64,000 bases of DNA from Orientallactaga sibirica (GCA_036365145.1 JAEOAD010000018.1:13312501-13376500), one strand, 5' to 3'. Counted from the stretch's first letter, positions 10,757 through 22,545 are shown. Numbers and translations: made by a program. Notes: generated by a model from the letters alone, not told the origin.

Positions 10757-12890
10757 ATGATTCTCAAACTTTTCCATAAAACTGAAAAGGAAGGAATTCT
10801 ACCAAACTCCTTCTACGAAGCCAGCATCACCCTAATACTAAAGTCAGACAAAGACAGAACAAAAAAAGAAAATTACAAACCAATCTCCCTCATGAACATA
10901 GATGCAAAAATTCTCAACAAAATATTGGCAAGTAGAATACAAGAATGTATCAAAAAGATCACTCACCCTGACCAAGTGGGCTTTATCCCAGGATTGCAGG
11001 GATGGTTCAACATACGCAAATCGATAAATACACTACATAAATGGACTGAAGGACAAAAATGACAAGATCATCTCAATAGATACAGAAAAATCACTTGACA
11101 AAATCTAACATCCCTTTATGATAAAAATCCTACAATCCCTGAGAAATGAAGGAACATACCTCAACATAATAAAGGCTATTTATGATAAATCTACACCCAA
11201 CATAATATTAAATGAGGAAAAACTTGAAACTTTTCAACTAAAATCAGGAATAAAACAAGGGTGTCCACTGTTCCCACTTTTATTTAATATGTTATTGGAA
11301 GTTTTAGCTATAGCAATAAAGCAAGAGACACACATAAAAGGGATAGAAATTGGAAAGGAAAAGATCAAATTATCATTATTTGCAGAAGATATGATTTTAC
11401 AGGTAATGGAGCCTACAGACTCTATCATCAAACTGTTAGAGCTAATAAACACTTTTAGCCATGCAGCAGGTTACAACATAAACACACAGAAATCAGTAGC
11501 CTTCCTATATACTAACAACAAACATGCTAAGGATGAAATGAGGGAATAATTCCAATTCACAATTTCCCTCAAAATAAATAGATAAACAAATAAATAAGTA
11601 CCTTGGAATAAATCTAACCAGGGAAGTAAAGGATTTCTGCAATGAAACTTTAAAACACTTAAGAGAGAAATTTCAGAAACGGAAAGATGTTCCATGTTCT
11701 TGGATTGGAAAAATCAATATTGTGAAAATGGCAATCTTACCATAAGCAATCTACACATTAAATGCAATCCCCATAAAAATTCCAATGGCATTCTTCACAG
11801 AAATAGGAAAAACAATCCTAAAATTCATTTGAAAGAAGAAAAAAACCTCGAATAGCAAAAACAATTCTGAGCAACAAAAATAAGGCTGGTGGTATCGCCA
11901 TACCTGATTTTAAGCTGTATTACACAGCCATAGGAACAAAAACAGTATGGTATTGGAACAAAGACAGATATGTAGATCAATGGAACAGAACAGCAGACCT
12001 GGATGTAAGTTTGGGAAATTACAGCCACCCGAACTTTGACAAAAATGCCAAAAATACTCACTGGAGAAAAGATAGTCTTTTCAACAAATGTTGCTGGGAA
12101 AACTGGATATCTATATGTTGAAAGATGGAAATAGATCCTTATCTTTCTCCATGTATAAGAATCAAGTCCAAATGGATCAGGGACCTTAATATCAGACCTG
12201 AAACTCAGAAACTGCTACAGGAAAAAGTAGGGAAAACCCTTCAACATATTGGTATAGGCAAGGACTTTCTGAATATAACCTCAGGTACTCAGGAAATAAA
12301 ACAATTAATCAAACCACTAGGATCTCATGAATTTACAAAGCTTTTGTACAGCAAAGGACACTATGAATAGAGCAAAGAGACAACCTCCAGAATGGGAGAA
12401 CGTCTTTGCCAGCTATACACCTGACAGAGGATTAATATCCAGGATATACTAACTCAAAAAACAGAATAAGAAGAAATCAAACAACCCAATTAAAAATTAG
12501 GCTATGGAACTAAATAGAGTTCTCAAAAGAAGAAATACATAAGGCATATAAACATCTAAAAAGATGTTCTACATCCTTAGCCATCAAGGAAATATAAATT
12601 ATAACTGCTTTGAGATTCCATCTCATTTCTGTCAGAATGGCTATTATCAAGAAGACAAATGACAATAAACCCTGGTGAGGATGTAGAAAAAGTAGAAATC
12701 TTCTACAGTGTTGGTGGGAATATAATCTGGTAAAGTCATTGTGTAGATCAGTGGAAGTACCTGAGACAGCTAAAAATAGATTTACCATATGACTCAGCAA
12801 TACCACCCCTAGGCATATATCCTAAGGACTCATCTAACTACCTTAGAGATACTTGCACATCTATCTTTATTACCACTCTATTCACAAGTT
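10757..12890 (+). pseudogene. Second L1 ORF2 copy, from RT domain onward
   Basis: Restarts at RT motifs already seen at 9307. The frame 10697-11062 shows [16 protein letters not shown] and [17 protein letters not shown]. The frame 11118-11549 shows GIKQGCPL and LFAEDMIL, where the usual xxDD catalytic pair reads ED, so it is inactive. At about 12890 the C-terminus jumps straight into the 3' UTR, losing several hundred bases of ORF2 and UTR. Confidence 0.8.
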
Positions 12891-13760
12891 GACTGTGAAA
12901 TCAAGCTGGAAAAAGGCTGAAAACTTCCTCCCTGTAGAGCGGCTGACAGGAAGCTTGAAAAAACTACACTGCATATAGCCCTGTGGGAGAGAGAAGTCAT
13001 TAGTGAAGATAAACAAGAGTGGACACTGCAATCTTTATGTTTGGCCACCCAGGCCAAATAAGCCAACTGGTGGCAATTGTGGCATGTCTGTTATGGGGGA
13101 AATCAACCACTCTCTCATTGGACTGGAGGTCCACTTCACGGGAGGGAATACATGCCTGATACTAAAAAACCTATGATGGGGGAAGTCATGAACCCTAGGT
13201 GTTTAATGCCTGCTGGTGCCTGGCTAAATGCATATATTATGTTTATCAAACTACCCATTAAGCACTTCTCTTAATGTTCCTACCCATGTATTAATGCTAC
13301 TCTCACTTTTGGTTAGAGAAGTTTCTCTTTGCAGATGGTGGTGACCTCTGGAATGACTCAAAAGGCACCAAGAGTGCTGAGAAGAAATGACAGAGTGCTT
13401 GCAATGAAACATCTCTATCACACCTCATATCTCTATCACAACTTCCAAGGTGCATAGTCCATTGCAAAAGAGGTGGCAGAAAGAATGTAAGAGCCAAAGG
13501 AAGGGTAGGACTACTTAGAATGCAATCTTCCAGACACAAAATGGCCTGGACATCCATGACCTTACAGTGGCTCACACTACCTACACAAGACCACCATAAA
13601 AGGAGGAAAAGTTGATGACATCAAAATAAAAGAGAGACTGGTGGAGAGGGGGAGGGGATGGAGAGTGGAGTTGTGAAGGGGAAAAATCAAGGAGGGAGGG
13701 AGTTATGGTTTATTGTCTATGATTACGGAAACTGTCATTAATTAAAAAAAGAAAAAGTTA
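12891..13760 (+). mobile_element. L1 3' UTR (family seen five more times here)
   Basis: Shares landmarks in order with 40016-40695, 41950-42860 and 44420-44965: GGCATGTCTG, GAGGGAATACATGCC, ATGCTACTCTCACTTTTGG, AATGTAAGAGCCAAAGGA, CTTCCAGACA, and an end with TTTATTGTCT before an A-rich tail. Confidence 0.8.
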
Positions 13761-14114
13761 TTCTCTCTTTCATGCTTGGATAGAATAAAGTATTAAGTGT
13801 TTCTAAAAAAGAAAGTAAAAATATATTAATTCCTCATCGAACAACTAATCATCCACTGGCATGCCAATGGATATGCTCAGAAAGTGCATGTTATAGAGAA
13901 CAAGTGAAGTGGCCCTGATTTATAATTCCTTCCTGCATCTTTTTAAATTTAGATCAGTTAAAATGATCTACAGGTGTCCTATTATTATGTACTTTATTAC
14001 TGATGCAGGCCAATGCTATGTAGAGCCATGTTAGTGGGGCTAGGAGAGAAAAGGAAGGGTCACTAGTCCCTAGAGAGAACAGTGACATGTGTTCTTATTC
14101 TTCTAGATTTAGAA
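13761..14114. other. Unassigned intron sequence
   Basis: AT-rich. A short stretch at 13760-13800 resembles the end of an L1 ORF2 but is too degraded to call. Nothing else is recognised. Confidence 0.35.
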
Positions 14115-14310
14115 TTCAAAGCTAAAAGACCCAGGTTCAATTCCCAAGGACCCTCATAAGCCAGATGCACAAGGTGGCACATGCATCTGGAGTTCGTTTG
14201 CAGTGGCTGGAGGCCCTGATGCACCCACATACTCTCTATCGCTGCCTTTCTCTCTGTGTCAGTCTCAAATATATAAATAAAAATAAACAAAAAAATTTCA
14301 AAAAGGAATA
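14115..14310 (+). mobile_element. DIP-like SINE, 5'-truncated
   Basis: Lacks the GGCTGGAGAG head. The body from AAAGACCCAGGTTCAATTCC through GGAGTTCGTTTGCAGTGG and a CT-rich tail is present. Confidence 0.8.
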
Positions 14311-14819
14311 TGAGGTATAGTGCATTAAATATGTTATATAAAACATGTATCATGGGCAATTTTACCTTAATTTCACAATTATTGTATATTTCTATTGTGT
14401 AATTTAAATATCAGGCTAAATAATTTATTAAATTATACATATTAGATACTTTTTAATTCCTCCCAAATAATTCATAGGTATACATCTTCAGTTTACACTG
14501 GGTTTCTATTTTTCCTGCATGGATTAATGTCAAAATAACATTGCTGATCCCTGATTAGCTAGCATTATTTCATCATTTATTTATACACTATAGTGTATGT
14601 TCTTTGGTCATATTAACTACTATTTCTTCATATTTAAAGGACCAGAGAAACAGCATCTCTAAATCTCTTCCCCATTTTCAGATGCTACCATTTTAGAATG
14701 TCTTTAAAGGGAAACAAGTATTTTATAAAACTGAAAAGAATAAGAATAGAAATCACTTCTCACATACCAAATCCATTAATTCTTCAAAAACTGGTATTAC
14801 TTTAAGTTTTAAAATGAAT
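14311..14819. other. Unassigned intron sequence
   Basis: AT-rich, with no repeat or exon recognised. Confidence 0.35.
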
Positions 14820-14830
14820 TTTCTTTAAGT

Positions 14831-15065
14831 TCCTTTTTAAAATTCTTTTTATTTTTTATTTATTTGAGAGAGACAGACAAAGAGAGAAAGAGGCAGATAG
14901 AGAGAGAATGGGCATGCCAGGGCCTCCAGCCACTGCAAACGAACTCCAGATGCATGCACCACCTTGTGCATCTGGCTTACGTGGGTCCCGGGGAATTGAG
15001 CCTCGAACCAGGATCCTTAAGCTTCACAGGCAAGTGCTTAACCACTAAGCCATCTGTCCAGACCC
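14831..15065 (-). mobile_element. DIP-like SINE, short form
   Basis: Complement of the standard body (CCAGCCACTGCAAACGAACT) with the head at 15040-15065. TSD TTTCTTTAAGT at 14820-14830 and 15066-15076 is exact. Confidence 0.92.
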
Positions 15066-15076
15066 TTTCTTTAAGT

Positions 15077-15639
15077 ACTTTATAATTTGCTACCTAAACT
15101 TCTTTTAGTATCTTTGTTCCAATGCCACGTGACTAGCATTTATAAAATTATAATCACTCCCCCTTCCATTTTGACATTCTCTATGCTTCTCTAAACTTCA
15201 TTCTCATGGTCCTTACCTGTATATAACTAGCATATATAGAGAGTTGTTTGTGAGTGAGTCTAAAGACAAAAAATAAAGGAAAGCTTTTTGGTTCAGGGTC
15301 TTACCAAGTGTGTCAAGAATGATAAATGGCAAAGGCCAGGGAAGCATAAGACACTAAAATCCAATGTCCTGTTTTAGAGAGGTGATTCTGAGGTATCTAG
15401 TAGACATTCTAGCAAAAAAAAAAAAAAAAAAAAAAAAAAATCAAGTATCCACTTATATCTAACAAGGTAAAACTAGAAATAGGTTAGAATTCAAGTTAAT
15501 ATTTAGGTATTATCAGTACACACATGAAATGAAAGCCCTAAAGCTGAAGAAAGCTACCAAGGTAGTGAAGATCCATAGAAAGGATTTGGCTATGTATAGA
15601 GTGGTAGGAGACCAAATTGAATTTTGAGTAAAAAAGGTC
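15077..15639. other. Unassigned intron sequence with an A-tract
   Basis: Unique-looking, apart from an uninterrupted run of about 28 A near 15413-15440. Confidence 0.35.
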
Positions 15640-15776
15640 AAACTATGCATGGTGATATAACATACAGGAGACTGAGGCCTAAGGAGGATTAGGAGTAAGA
15701 GAAAAATACAGAATACACAGTGTGATCCTGGTTAACAACAACAAAAAAATTGAAACCCTACCTTGAAAAAAAAAAA
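15640..15776 (+). mobile_element. Degenerate B1 SINE
   Basis: GCATGGTGATATAACATACA resembles a decayed B1 head, and ACCCTACCTTGAAAAAA is the usual B1 end. The centre is poorly preserved. Confidence 0.5.
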
Positions 15777-15943
15777 GCGCTGGCGGAATGGCTTAGTGGT
15801 TAAGGTACTTTCCTACAAAGCCAAAGGACCCAGGTTCAATTCCCCAGGACCTACGTAATCCAGATGCACAAGGTGGCTCATGTATCTGGAGTTCATTTAT
15901 AGACGCTAGTGGCACTGGAATGCCCATTCTCTCTCTCTCTGCT

Positions 15944-15977
<34 letters not shown>

Positions 15978-16041
15978 TCACTCAAATAAATAAAATTTTT
16001 TTAAAATTTAAAAATTTTAAAAAACAAAAATAAATTAAAAA
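15777..16041 (+). mobile_element. DIP-like SINE, short form
   Basis: Directly follows the A-tail of the B1. Head GCGCTGGCGGAATGGCTTAG, full body, (CT)n(CA)n tail and an AT-rich end. Confidence 0.85.
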
Positions 16042-16367
16042 GGGCTGGGAGATGTCTCAGTAAGTAGGAGTGCTTGCCACTTAAACATGAGTGCCTCTGG
16101 GGCCAGAAACCACATTTAACTCACCCAGAGTGCACATAAAAAGCTGGGCATGGCCACACAAGTAACTCACCCCAGTCTGTGGGACAGGGGGTTAACTGAC
16201 AGACAGATGCTCCGGGTTGAGTGGATGATCCTATCTCAAGGATATACAAAGGACAACCTTTAAGAGAAAGACACTCAACATTCTCCTCTGGCCTTTGCAC
16301 ACAAGTACATTGTATGTACCTGCACAAATATGAACATAGCACACACATGCTCTACCAACACACACAT
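16042..16367 (+). mobile_element. Old rodent tRNA-derived SINE (B2/B3/B4 type)
   Basis: Head GGGCTGGGAGATGTCTCAGT, mid-part AAAGCTGGGCATGGCCACAC, and an end with CCTCTGGCCTTTGCACAC and CA-rich DNA. The arrangement fits older rodent SINEs; the exact family is not certain. Confidence 0.6.
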
Positions 16368-16383
16368 AAAAATGATTTGTTAG

Positions 16384-16652
16384 GACTGGGGAAAGGGCTT
16401 AGCGTTTAAGGCGTTTGCCTGAGAAACCAAAGGATCCTGGTTTGATACCCCAGGACCCAAGTAAGCCAGGTGTACAAGGGGGCGTATGCGTCTGGAGTTC
16501 ATTTGCAGTGCCTGGAGGCCCTGGCATGCCCATTCTATCTACCTCTTCCCTTTTTTCTCTCTAATAAATAAAATAAAATAAAATAAAATAAAATAAAATA
16601 AAATAAAATAAAATAAAATAAAATAATAAAATAAAATAAAATAAAATAAAAT
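16384..16652 (+). mobile_element. DIP-like SINE with (AAATA)n tail
   Basis: TSD AAAATGATTTGTTAG at 16369-16383 and 16653-16667 is exact. Within the tail, 16567-16656 is an expanded (AAATA)n microsatellite grown from the SINE poly(A). Confidence 0.92.
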
Positions 16653-16667
16653 AAAATGATTTGTTAG

Positions 16668-17577
16668 CTTTCCTTTGTCTTTTATATATAGTGTTAGGTA
16701 AAAATATGACCTTGTCAGAAAAGGCAAAAGTCTAAAAACCCAATTGTAATTTTAAGTGTATCCTTAGAAGTTGAGTAATACCTCACCAGATGATAAAAAT
16801 ATAATGAAAAATCTTTTCATGAGTATCTCTTAATGTTAATAATTTTATTGCATTACCATACAGCTTCATATGTAAAAGTGTCAATCATAATGAAAATTCA
16901 AAGTCTAACCTCAATGATGTCACAAAGGAACACTGTGGAAGAAAACATTACAGCCTAAATGAATCATCTCAAGTTTACAATCACATAGATGCCTACATTT
17001 AGAGAAAGCAATCTATGCATATAAAGTACTAAGTAACATATTTCTAAGAAATCACATATATTATACCAGTCATAACCCATTGGTTAATGAATCAAATTAG
17101 TATTTACTTCATGCTACATAGTATACAGTTTTAATGTTAAGAGTTTGAATGGAAAACTTTATATGCAGTATCTGGCTATATATTAATTTAAATAGAATAT
17201 ATGTAAGAGCTTTCAAATAACGGATCAAGTTTATCATGAAGAAATCTGGGGCGAGGAAGGGTACTACATCAAAACAGTAACAACACAATTGATACAAGTG
17301 TATTGGAGAAAAAAATGAAAGCAGGAAAAACATTTTAATGTTTTCATTTTATTATATTTTAAGTTACTGTGAGACTAATCTCTAACTTACTCAACTTCAG
17401 TAACTTACTAATTTTAAAATGAGAAATAGTCCTGAGTCACAAGCCAATCACTTGAACACTTCGGGTGATTAATAAATGTGAAGCTAAATAGTCCAAGCCA
17501 GAATTCAGTTCACATGAAGGGAGAGGTACTTCATATCTATAGCAGTATGTTTATCCACATTGGAAAAAAATATGATT
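16668..17577. other. Unassigned intron sequence
   Basis: AT-rich unique-looking DNA; no exon or repeat recognised. Confidence 0.35.
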
Positions 17578-17579
17578 AT

Positions 17580-17656
17580 GGGTTAGGGATATAGCTCAGT
17601 GGTAGAGTTCTTGCCTAGCTTATGAGTGCCCTGGGCCTGAACCCACCACTATGAAC
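17580..17656 (+). mobile_element. ID SINE, copy 1
   Basis: GGGTTAGGGATATAGCTCAG and GTAGAGTTCTTGCCTAGC match the tRNA-Ala-derived ID head. Preceded by TGATTATGGG, which recurs before the next copy. Confidence 0.75.
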
Positions 17657-17666
17657 TGATTATGGG

Positions 17667-17741
17667 TTAGAGAGGTAGCTCAATGGTAAAGTGCTTTCCT
17701 GGCTTATGAGGGCCCTGAGCTTGTTTCCACCACTACAAAAC
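17667..17741 (+). mobile_element. ID SINE, copy 2
   Basis: GGGTTAGAGAGGTAGCTCAA and GGTAAAGTGCTTTCCTGGC; tandem to copy 1 in the same orientation, ending in a short A-rich stretch just before the U6 pseudogene. Confidence 0.75.
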
Positions 17742-17750
17742 AAACTGGTT

Positions 17751-17857
17751 GTGCTTGCTTCAGCAGCACATATACTAAAAATTGGAACGATATAGAGAAG
17801 ATTAGCATGGCCCCTGTACAAGTATGACACGCAAATTCGTAAAGCGTTCCATATTTT
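17751..17857 (+). pseudogene. U6 snRNA retropseudogene
   Basis: Full-length U6-like sequence of 107 bases from GTGCTTGCTTCAGCAGCACA to CGTTCCATATTTT. Compared with the U6 I remember, it has about eight changes: C to T near base 6, G to A near base 12, one extra A in the ACTAAAA run, ATAGAGA in place of the ACAGAGA box, three changes in the CTGCGCAAGGATG region, and one near the 3' end. There is no proximal sequence element or TATA box upstream, only ID SINE DNA, so it is not expected to be transcribed as U6. It is followed without a gap by a foreign 3' segment (17858-17969), and both together are flanked by AAACTGGTTG repeats. Confidence 0.9.
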
Positions 17858-17969
17858 ATTTTGATGGAATAGTTAGAAATCTGGATTATTTCATATATTC
17901 TGGACTACAAAACTCTATGAATTTATTATTTTTAAAATAAAAATCCCAAATAATTTAATCAGAGAAAAA
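17858..17969 (+). pseudogene. 3' partner of the U6 chimera (retroposed 3' end)
   Basis: About 112 bp joined directly to the U6 terminal T-run. It contains an AATAAA-type signal (TTTAAAATAAAAATCCC) and ends in AGAGAAAAAAA, then the right copy of TSD AAACTGGTTG (17970-17979). The left copy is at 17742-17751. It looks like the polyadenylated end of some transcript; I cannot identify the parent. Confidence 0.6.
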
Positions 17970-18104
17970 AAACTGGTTGATATGCACATGTAAACCAGTT
18001 CTTTAAATAGAGTAAATAAAACACTAACACCACTGGCTACTTAAGCAAACTAAAAAAGATAACTGGACATAGTTTATCATATTATTAATTAATTAACAAA
18101 TATT

Positions 18105-18220
18105 TACTAGTGGACATTTCTGCAATCCAAGTACTAAGGAGGTAAGGGAGGAGAATCATGAGTTCCAGGCCTTCCTGGGCAACACTGCAAGAGTATCTCA
18201 ATAAAAAAAAAAAGAAAATA
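18105..18220 (+). mobile_element. Degenerate B1 SINE
   Basis: CTGCAATCCAAGTACTAAGG and AGTTCCAGGCCTTCCTGGGC, followed by GAGTATCTCAATAAAAAAAA, match a decayed B1 lacking the first ~20 bases. Confidence 0.6.
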
Positions 18221-18887
18221 CTGACTGAGAACCCAAGATATGGCAGGAACTATTCCTGAATGTTGAGTGCTCTACAATAAACAAAATGGAATCTCTATTA
18301 ACATGGAGATCACCTTCTATTTCATTCAGTACTCTAGTTATTTTATGGGTACTCTCTCTTTAGAAGGAATTCATTTTGAAATATTTCTAAGATAAATAAG
18401 AAAACCAGGTAAAAGTTCATCTTTGCACTAGAACATTTCTCCCCCATTCCATGTTCAACCCTGAACAAGTACATTTTTACTCATATTTGATTAAAAGGGA
18501 TTACCTAACCTGAATATAATTCAGATAGCAGGCTTTCTCTGTTCCAAAGAAGGAGTAGCCAGTAGCATTCCTATTATCTATTATTAAATATGTAAGGAAC
18601 TGTTCCATATCTGAAACTTGTAGAAAACGTACCACTTCTTACTATTCCTCTTGAGTCAGCCCGATTCTAATCAGAGGATGTCAAACAGTAGAGAAAAGGA
18701 AGGTTTTCTACTTACTGAGGTGCTCACCTCATTATTTTCTTTTTGAAATATCTGGATCTGCCTCCTAACATTCCTAACACAGAACTAAAATGGGCTAATT
18801 CCACCTGAGCTTCACTGTCTCAATTTGTTAGCATGAGAGTAACAAATACCTACTTTTGGAATTAAAAGTGGTAAAAATCACTCTTGT
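18221..18887. other. Unassigned intron sequence
   Basis: AT-rich; no exon or repeat recognised. Confidence 0.35.
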
Positions 18888-19240
18888 GGTTTAAAATTTG
18901 AAATGACTTTCCTAAGACTTAAGTGTTTGAATACAATGCTGGTGGCATTGTTTGGAGAAGTTGTAGACCCTTTTAGATAGGGGATCTGGCTAATAGAGAT
19001 GAGTGACTGGGATTGAGCCTTTGCACATTATAGCTTAGCCCTGCTTTTGTCTCCATCTTCAGGATCCTGGCCTGCCTACCATGTGAAGAGCTTACCACAC
19101 TCTCCTTCCTCTATAGATGGAGCTGCTCCAGCCTCATGCTTGCCTTGTCATGACAGACTGAAATCACCTGAAACTATGTCAAAATACACTTTTCCTTTAG
19201 TTATTCTGTCAGCAATGAGAAAACTAACTAATAAAAGCAC
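18888..19240 (+). mobile_element. Old MaLR LTR (MT/MTE-like)
   Basis: Opens TGTGGTTTAAAATTTGAAAT. It contains GGTGGCATTGTTTGGAGAAG, GCTGCTCCAGCCTCATGCTT and the end GCAATGAGAAAACTAACTAA, the layout of rodent MT-class LTRs. It is a solo LTR with no internal sequence on either side. Confidence 0.65.
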
Positions 19241-21399
19241 AGAAAAAGGGCACAGTACTCAATCATCTTTGATGGCTTCAATCTCATTACTCTAAACAAT
19301 AATGGTTTATATTTATCATCATCAGAATCCTCCAACTTCATGGATAGGAAGCACAAAGAGCAAACTACAAGGCTAAAAGATCTCCCACAGTTTTGGCAAT
19401 ATGATCAACATGTATCTGTTCCTAAACAAAGGAAGAAAGTATTAGCACTACTAATGGAACCAATATCCAGAATTTCTAAAAATTCACCAAATTAGGGAAA
19501 ATTCCAGAAAGCAAAGGTTTCCCTATCAAAATGCACCATCAACATTTTATCTGCTATTATAAAGATTCATAAATATTTTCTTTAAGAACATATTTCTTGC
19601 CATTTACCTCAAAGTGGAATTAATTGTAAACTGCAAAAAAACAGCCACAAACCAACCAGTTAATGGAGTTAAGACCATTTGAAATATTATCTTCTAGCCT
19701 CATCCTGGTCAAACCATACTGGAAATCTCTAAAACGATTCTACTGAAAGGAAAATTTAAAAAACAAAAACAAAGACAAGAATCACAAAAAAAATCCTACT
19801 AGACAAATAGCAAAATCTCTAACGTAATTCAGAAAGTGGTGATATACTACCAATAAAGGAATTAGCAAAGATAAAACCTTAAAGCAAAAGTACTAATAAG
19901 AATCTTAAAAACTCACTAATCTTTCACAGGATCTTGAAGAAAACCAAGAAATTCCCAAATGGAGAGGTCACTAAATATCCAAGAACACTCACCCAACCAC
20001 TGGTAGAAGACCTCTTGGAGACCCAGATGCTTGAATCAGCTGAAATAGTACCAAGTTTTTACTGATTACTCTTAATAAGGCAATGGAGCATAGGCTAACT
20101 CCATACTATCAAAAGTTAATTTATTAATAATGAAAGTCCTTACTATCATTACAAATGACTCACAGGAAGAGGAGACTAGCTTATGGATTTTAAAGTAAAT
20201 ACGACACTATATTGCCTGTGTGTTCATTTTCTCTAATTCACTTAGCAATACAAGTCTGATAACTAAGTTTGATAAGCATGCTAGCAGAATAGTCTTTGTA
20301 AATGAGTATTTTGTAAAATTCTTAAAGAAAGCATAAAAATATTAACATTAGCTTACAGTGAAACTTTTGAAAAACATATTTTAAAGATAATGCAAATTCA
20401 GTGAGAGAGGATTCAGTGACAAAGGGAAAGGCTTTTAGTCACAGTACATTTTTTAAAATGTAGTTCTTAACTTTAGGTCTTTAAATTATACTAAAGATTT
20501 TTCTAATCTCTTATTTAAATACATAAATGTATTCCAATAGTTACCAACTAAACAAGACTCTTCTCAAAGGTATTACTTTTAACACTACTGAATAAAACAT
20601 TAAGTTAGAGAAAAAAGATGATAGACCCTAATTCTAAATAGGAGTAAAATAAAATCAGCATCTATCTAAGAACAGAGTAGTATTTTCTCAATCCCTAGAA
20701 GATGAGGGGTCAGTACAAATCCAACTCCATTCCACCACATATCTTACTTATTCCAAACATCCATATGGAGGGAGAGGACAAAAAGAACACTTTACTACCA
20801 TGGATATAGCTGAGGACAAAAAAGTGGAAAATTCTACATACTACATTTTTCTCAATTAGGTAAAATATAAATACTACTTTTGCCTGATGGATAAACATCA
20901 AATAAAGGAACAAGTTAAAACAAGACCCACAGTTGGGATACTTAAGAAAAACATAAAAGAACAGACATTTTAATGTCAAGTATACATATTCAAGCTAACA
21001 AATGAATACTAAAATCATATGTCAGCACATATACTCCACTTAGTTAATAAAAGGATTTAAGTGATACTTTAGTAAAGAAAGACTTGCAGTATAGTATATG
21101 TATAACTTATTGAACACCCAACAACTTTTGAAGTCTTGTAAATGAAAAGGAAAGACAGAAGCATAAAGATATGTTTAAAGATCTATGAGGAGACATTAGA
21201 GAATATGATGTCAAAAAGCAGGAATGCCTAAAGTAGAAGGCTATTATTAGAGTGATTGAGAACCCTACTGGTCTATAAGGATTACAGAGAAGTAAAGAAT
21301 AAAGTGGGGATTGACATATAAAAATCTCTTCCATGAAAAATGTTCAAAAACTTTAGACCTCTATTGCAAATTTTAAATAACAAAGCAAATCAATATTAC
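19241..21399. other. LCORL intron, no feature recognised
   Basis: About 2.1 kb of AT-rich unique DNA immediately downstream of LCORL exon 4. I looked for the next LCORL exon (expected LPQNC motif) and saw none. Confidence 0.4.
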
Positions 21400-21529
21400 C
21401 TTTCTTTCGAAAGAGTGCATTTAAGTAACTTTCTGCTTGGCATTCAATCTTATCAGTGTTGGACTGGCCCTGAGATGATAACTCCTCCGTTGGCGTTGAC
21501 TGTGAAGAATCAAGAGATGGTATACAATC
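21400..21529 (-). CDS. LCORL: LCORL internal exon (probably exon 4), 130 bp
   Basis: A long pyrimidine-rich acceptor ending in TATAATTTTAG precedes 43 codons plus one base, followed by the donor GTAATA. The encoded segment begins [20 protein letters not shown], continues [11 protein letters not shown] and ends in NALFRKK. This agrees with my memory of LCORL. The Ser/Thr/Gln-rich first half looks disordered, and the second half begins a basic region continued by the next exon. That next exon (expected to open with the LPQNC motif) was searched for by eye on both strands to position 1 and not found, so it lies outside the window. The exon is uninterrupted. In LCOR this part of the protein is also conserved, so paralogue confusion is the main residual doubt. 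Confidence 0.85.
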
Positions 21530-22051
21530 CTAAAATTATAAGAAGACAACATATCAAATTACTTTTTGTTTAAATAAGAAATTAAATTAAAAATTGCAAA
21601 AGCTTAATTTTCTCAATGTTCATATGTTCTACCTTTCATAGAACACCAAATTTTATCAAAAGAATACAAAATGTCAGACAGGATTTGAAAAAAAAAAAAA
21701 AAAACATAGCCATAATAGAGAACCAAACTAACCTTATTTTTTAAGCAGAGTATGGTAAAGTACCTATTTCTATGTATGTATATATGAAATGTACTCTTGA
21801 AAAATTCACTATGTGGCATGCAATAAAGAAATCCCATCAAAGTTTTAATAACAAAACAGGTATATTAAAATGATTTCTCAATACTCCTTCAGCTCTCTCT
21901 TCACAGAATTATAAAGGAACCAAGACTTCACCACAGAAGGTGATGGCTGCATGTCCATGTCTCCTATACAGGAGGCACGTGCTTCAACAACACAGCAAGT
22001 ACTGCTGACAGCCAAAAAACCTAGAGGAGGTAAGATACAAAAAATATTACC

Positions 22052-22215
22052 TTCCCAGCACTTGGGAGGCAGAGAGGTAGGAGGATCACCATGAGTTCAA
22101 GGCCACCCTGAGACTACATAATGAATTCCAGGTCAGCCTGGACTAGAGTGAAACCCTACCTGAAAAAAACAAAATTAAATTAAATTAAATTTAAAAAAAA
22201 ATATATATATATCTT
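22052..22215 (+). mobile_element. B1 SINE, 5'-truncated
   Basis: Starts at CCCAGCACTTGGGAGGCAGA and runs through GAATTCCAGGTCAGCCTGGA to an A-rich AAATTAAATT tail. It lies inside the 1 kb intron between LCORL exons 3 and 4. Confidence 0.88.
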
Positions 22216-22545
22216 ACTATTCACTTGTTAAGAAATCAAGCTATACAGTGATCTCAGACCAATACAGGCCTTCAGGCTCACCTAAATACCAAACTGACCT
22301 AAAGTCAGAACTAAAGCAGAAAAAGATGATTTTTTTCTAGGATTTTTCACCTGCATGTTAAACTAAACTAAAAGTTGGATTTCCAACTTAAAACTTTAAA
22401 ATATTCTATTCATTTAACAAAATCATGTCTGTAAATTTTAACCGAGAGTCACAAATTTCAAGAACAAATTAAGTTTCTTTTTTTAAAGAACTGTGTTACA
22501 GTTGGGCAATTAATTTAAAAATAGTTTTATGGCACTAAAACTTAC

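Noticed and set aside
11118..11549. Reverse transcriptase gene
   Set aside because: Part of a degraded L1 ORF2 with the catalytic pair altered to ED and stops on both sides; not an intact gene.
17751..17857. Functional U6 gene
   Set aside because: Mutated ACAGAGA box, no pol III type 3 promoter elements upstream, fused 3' partner and flanking target duplications.
19379..19400. Possible next LCORL exon (GATCTCCCACAGTTTTGG)
   Set aside because: It resembles the start of the expected exon only on the plus strand, whereas LCORL is on the minus strand, and the following bases do not encode the LCORL peptide.
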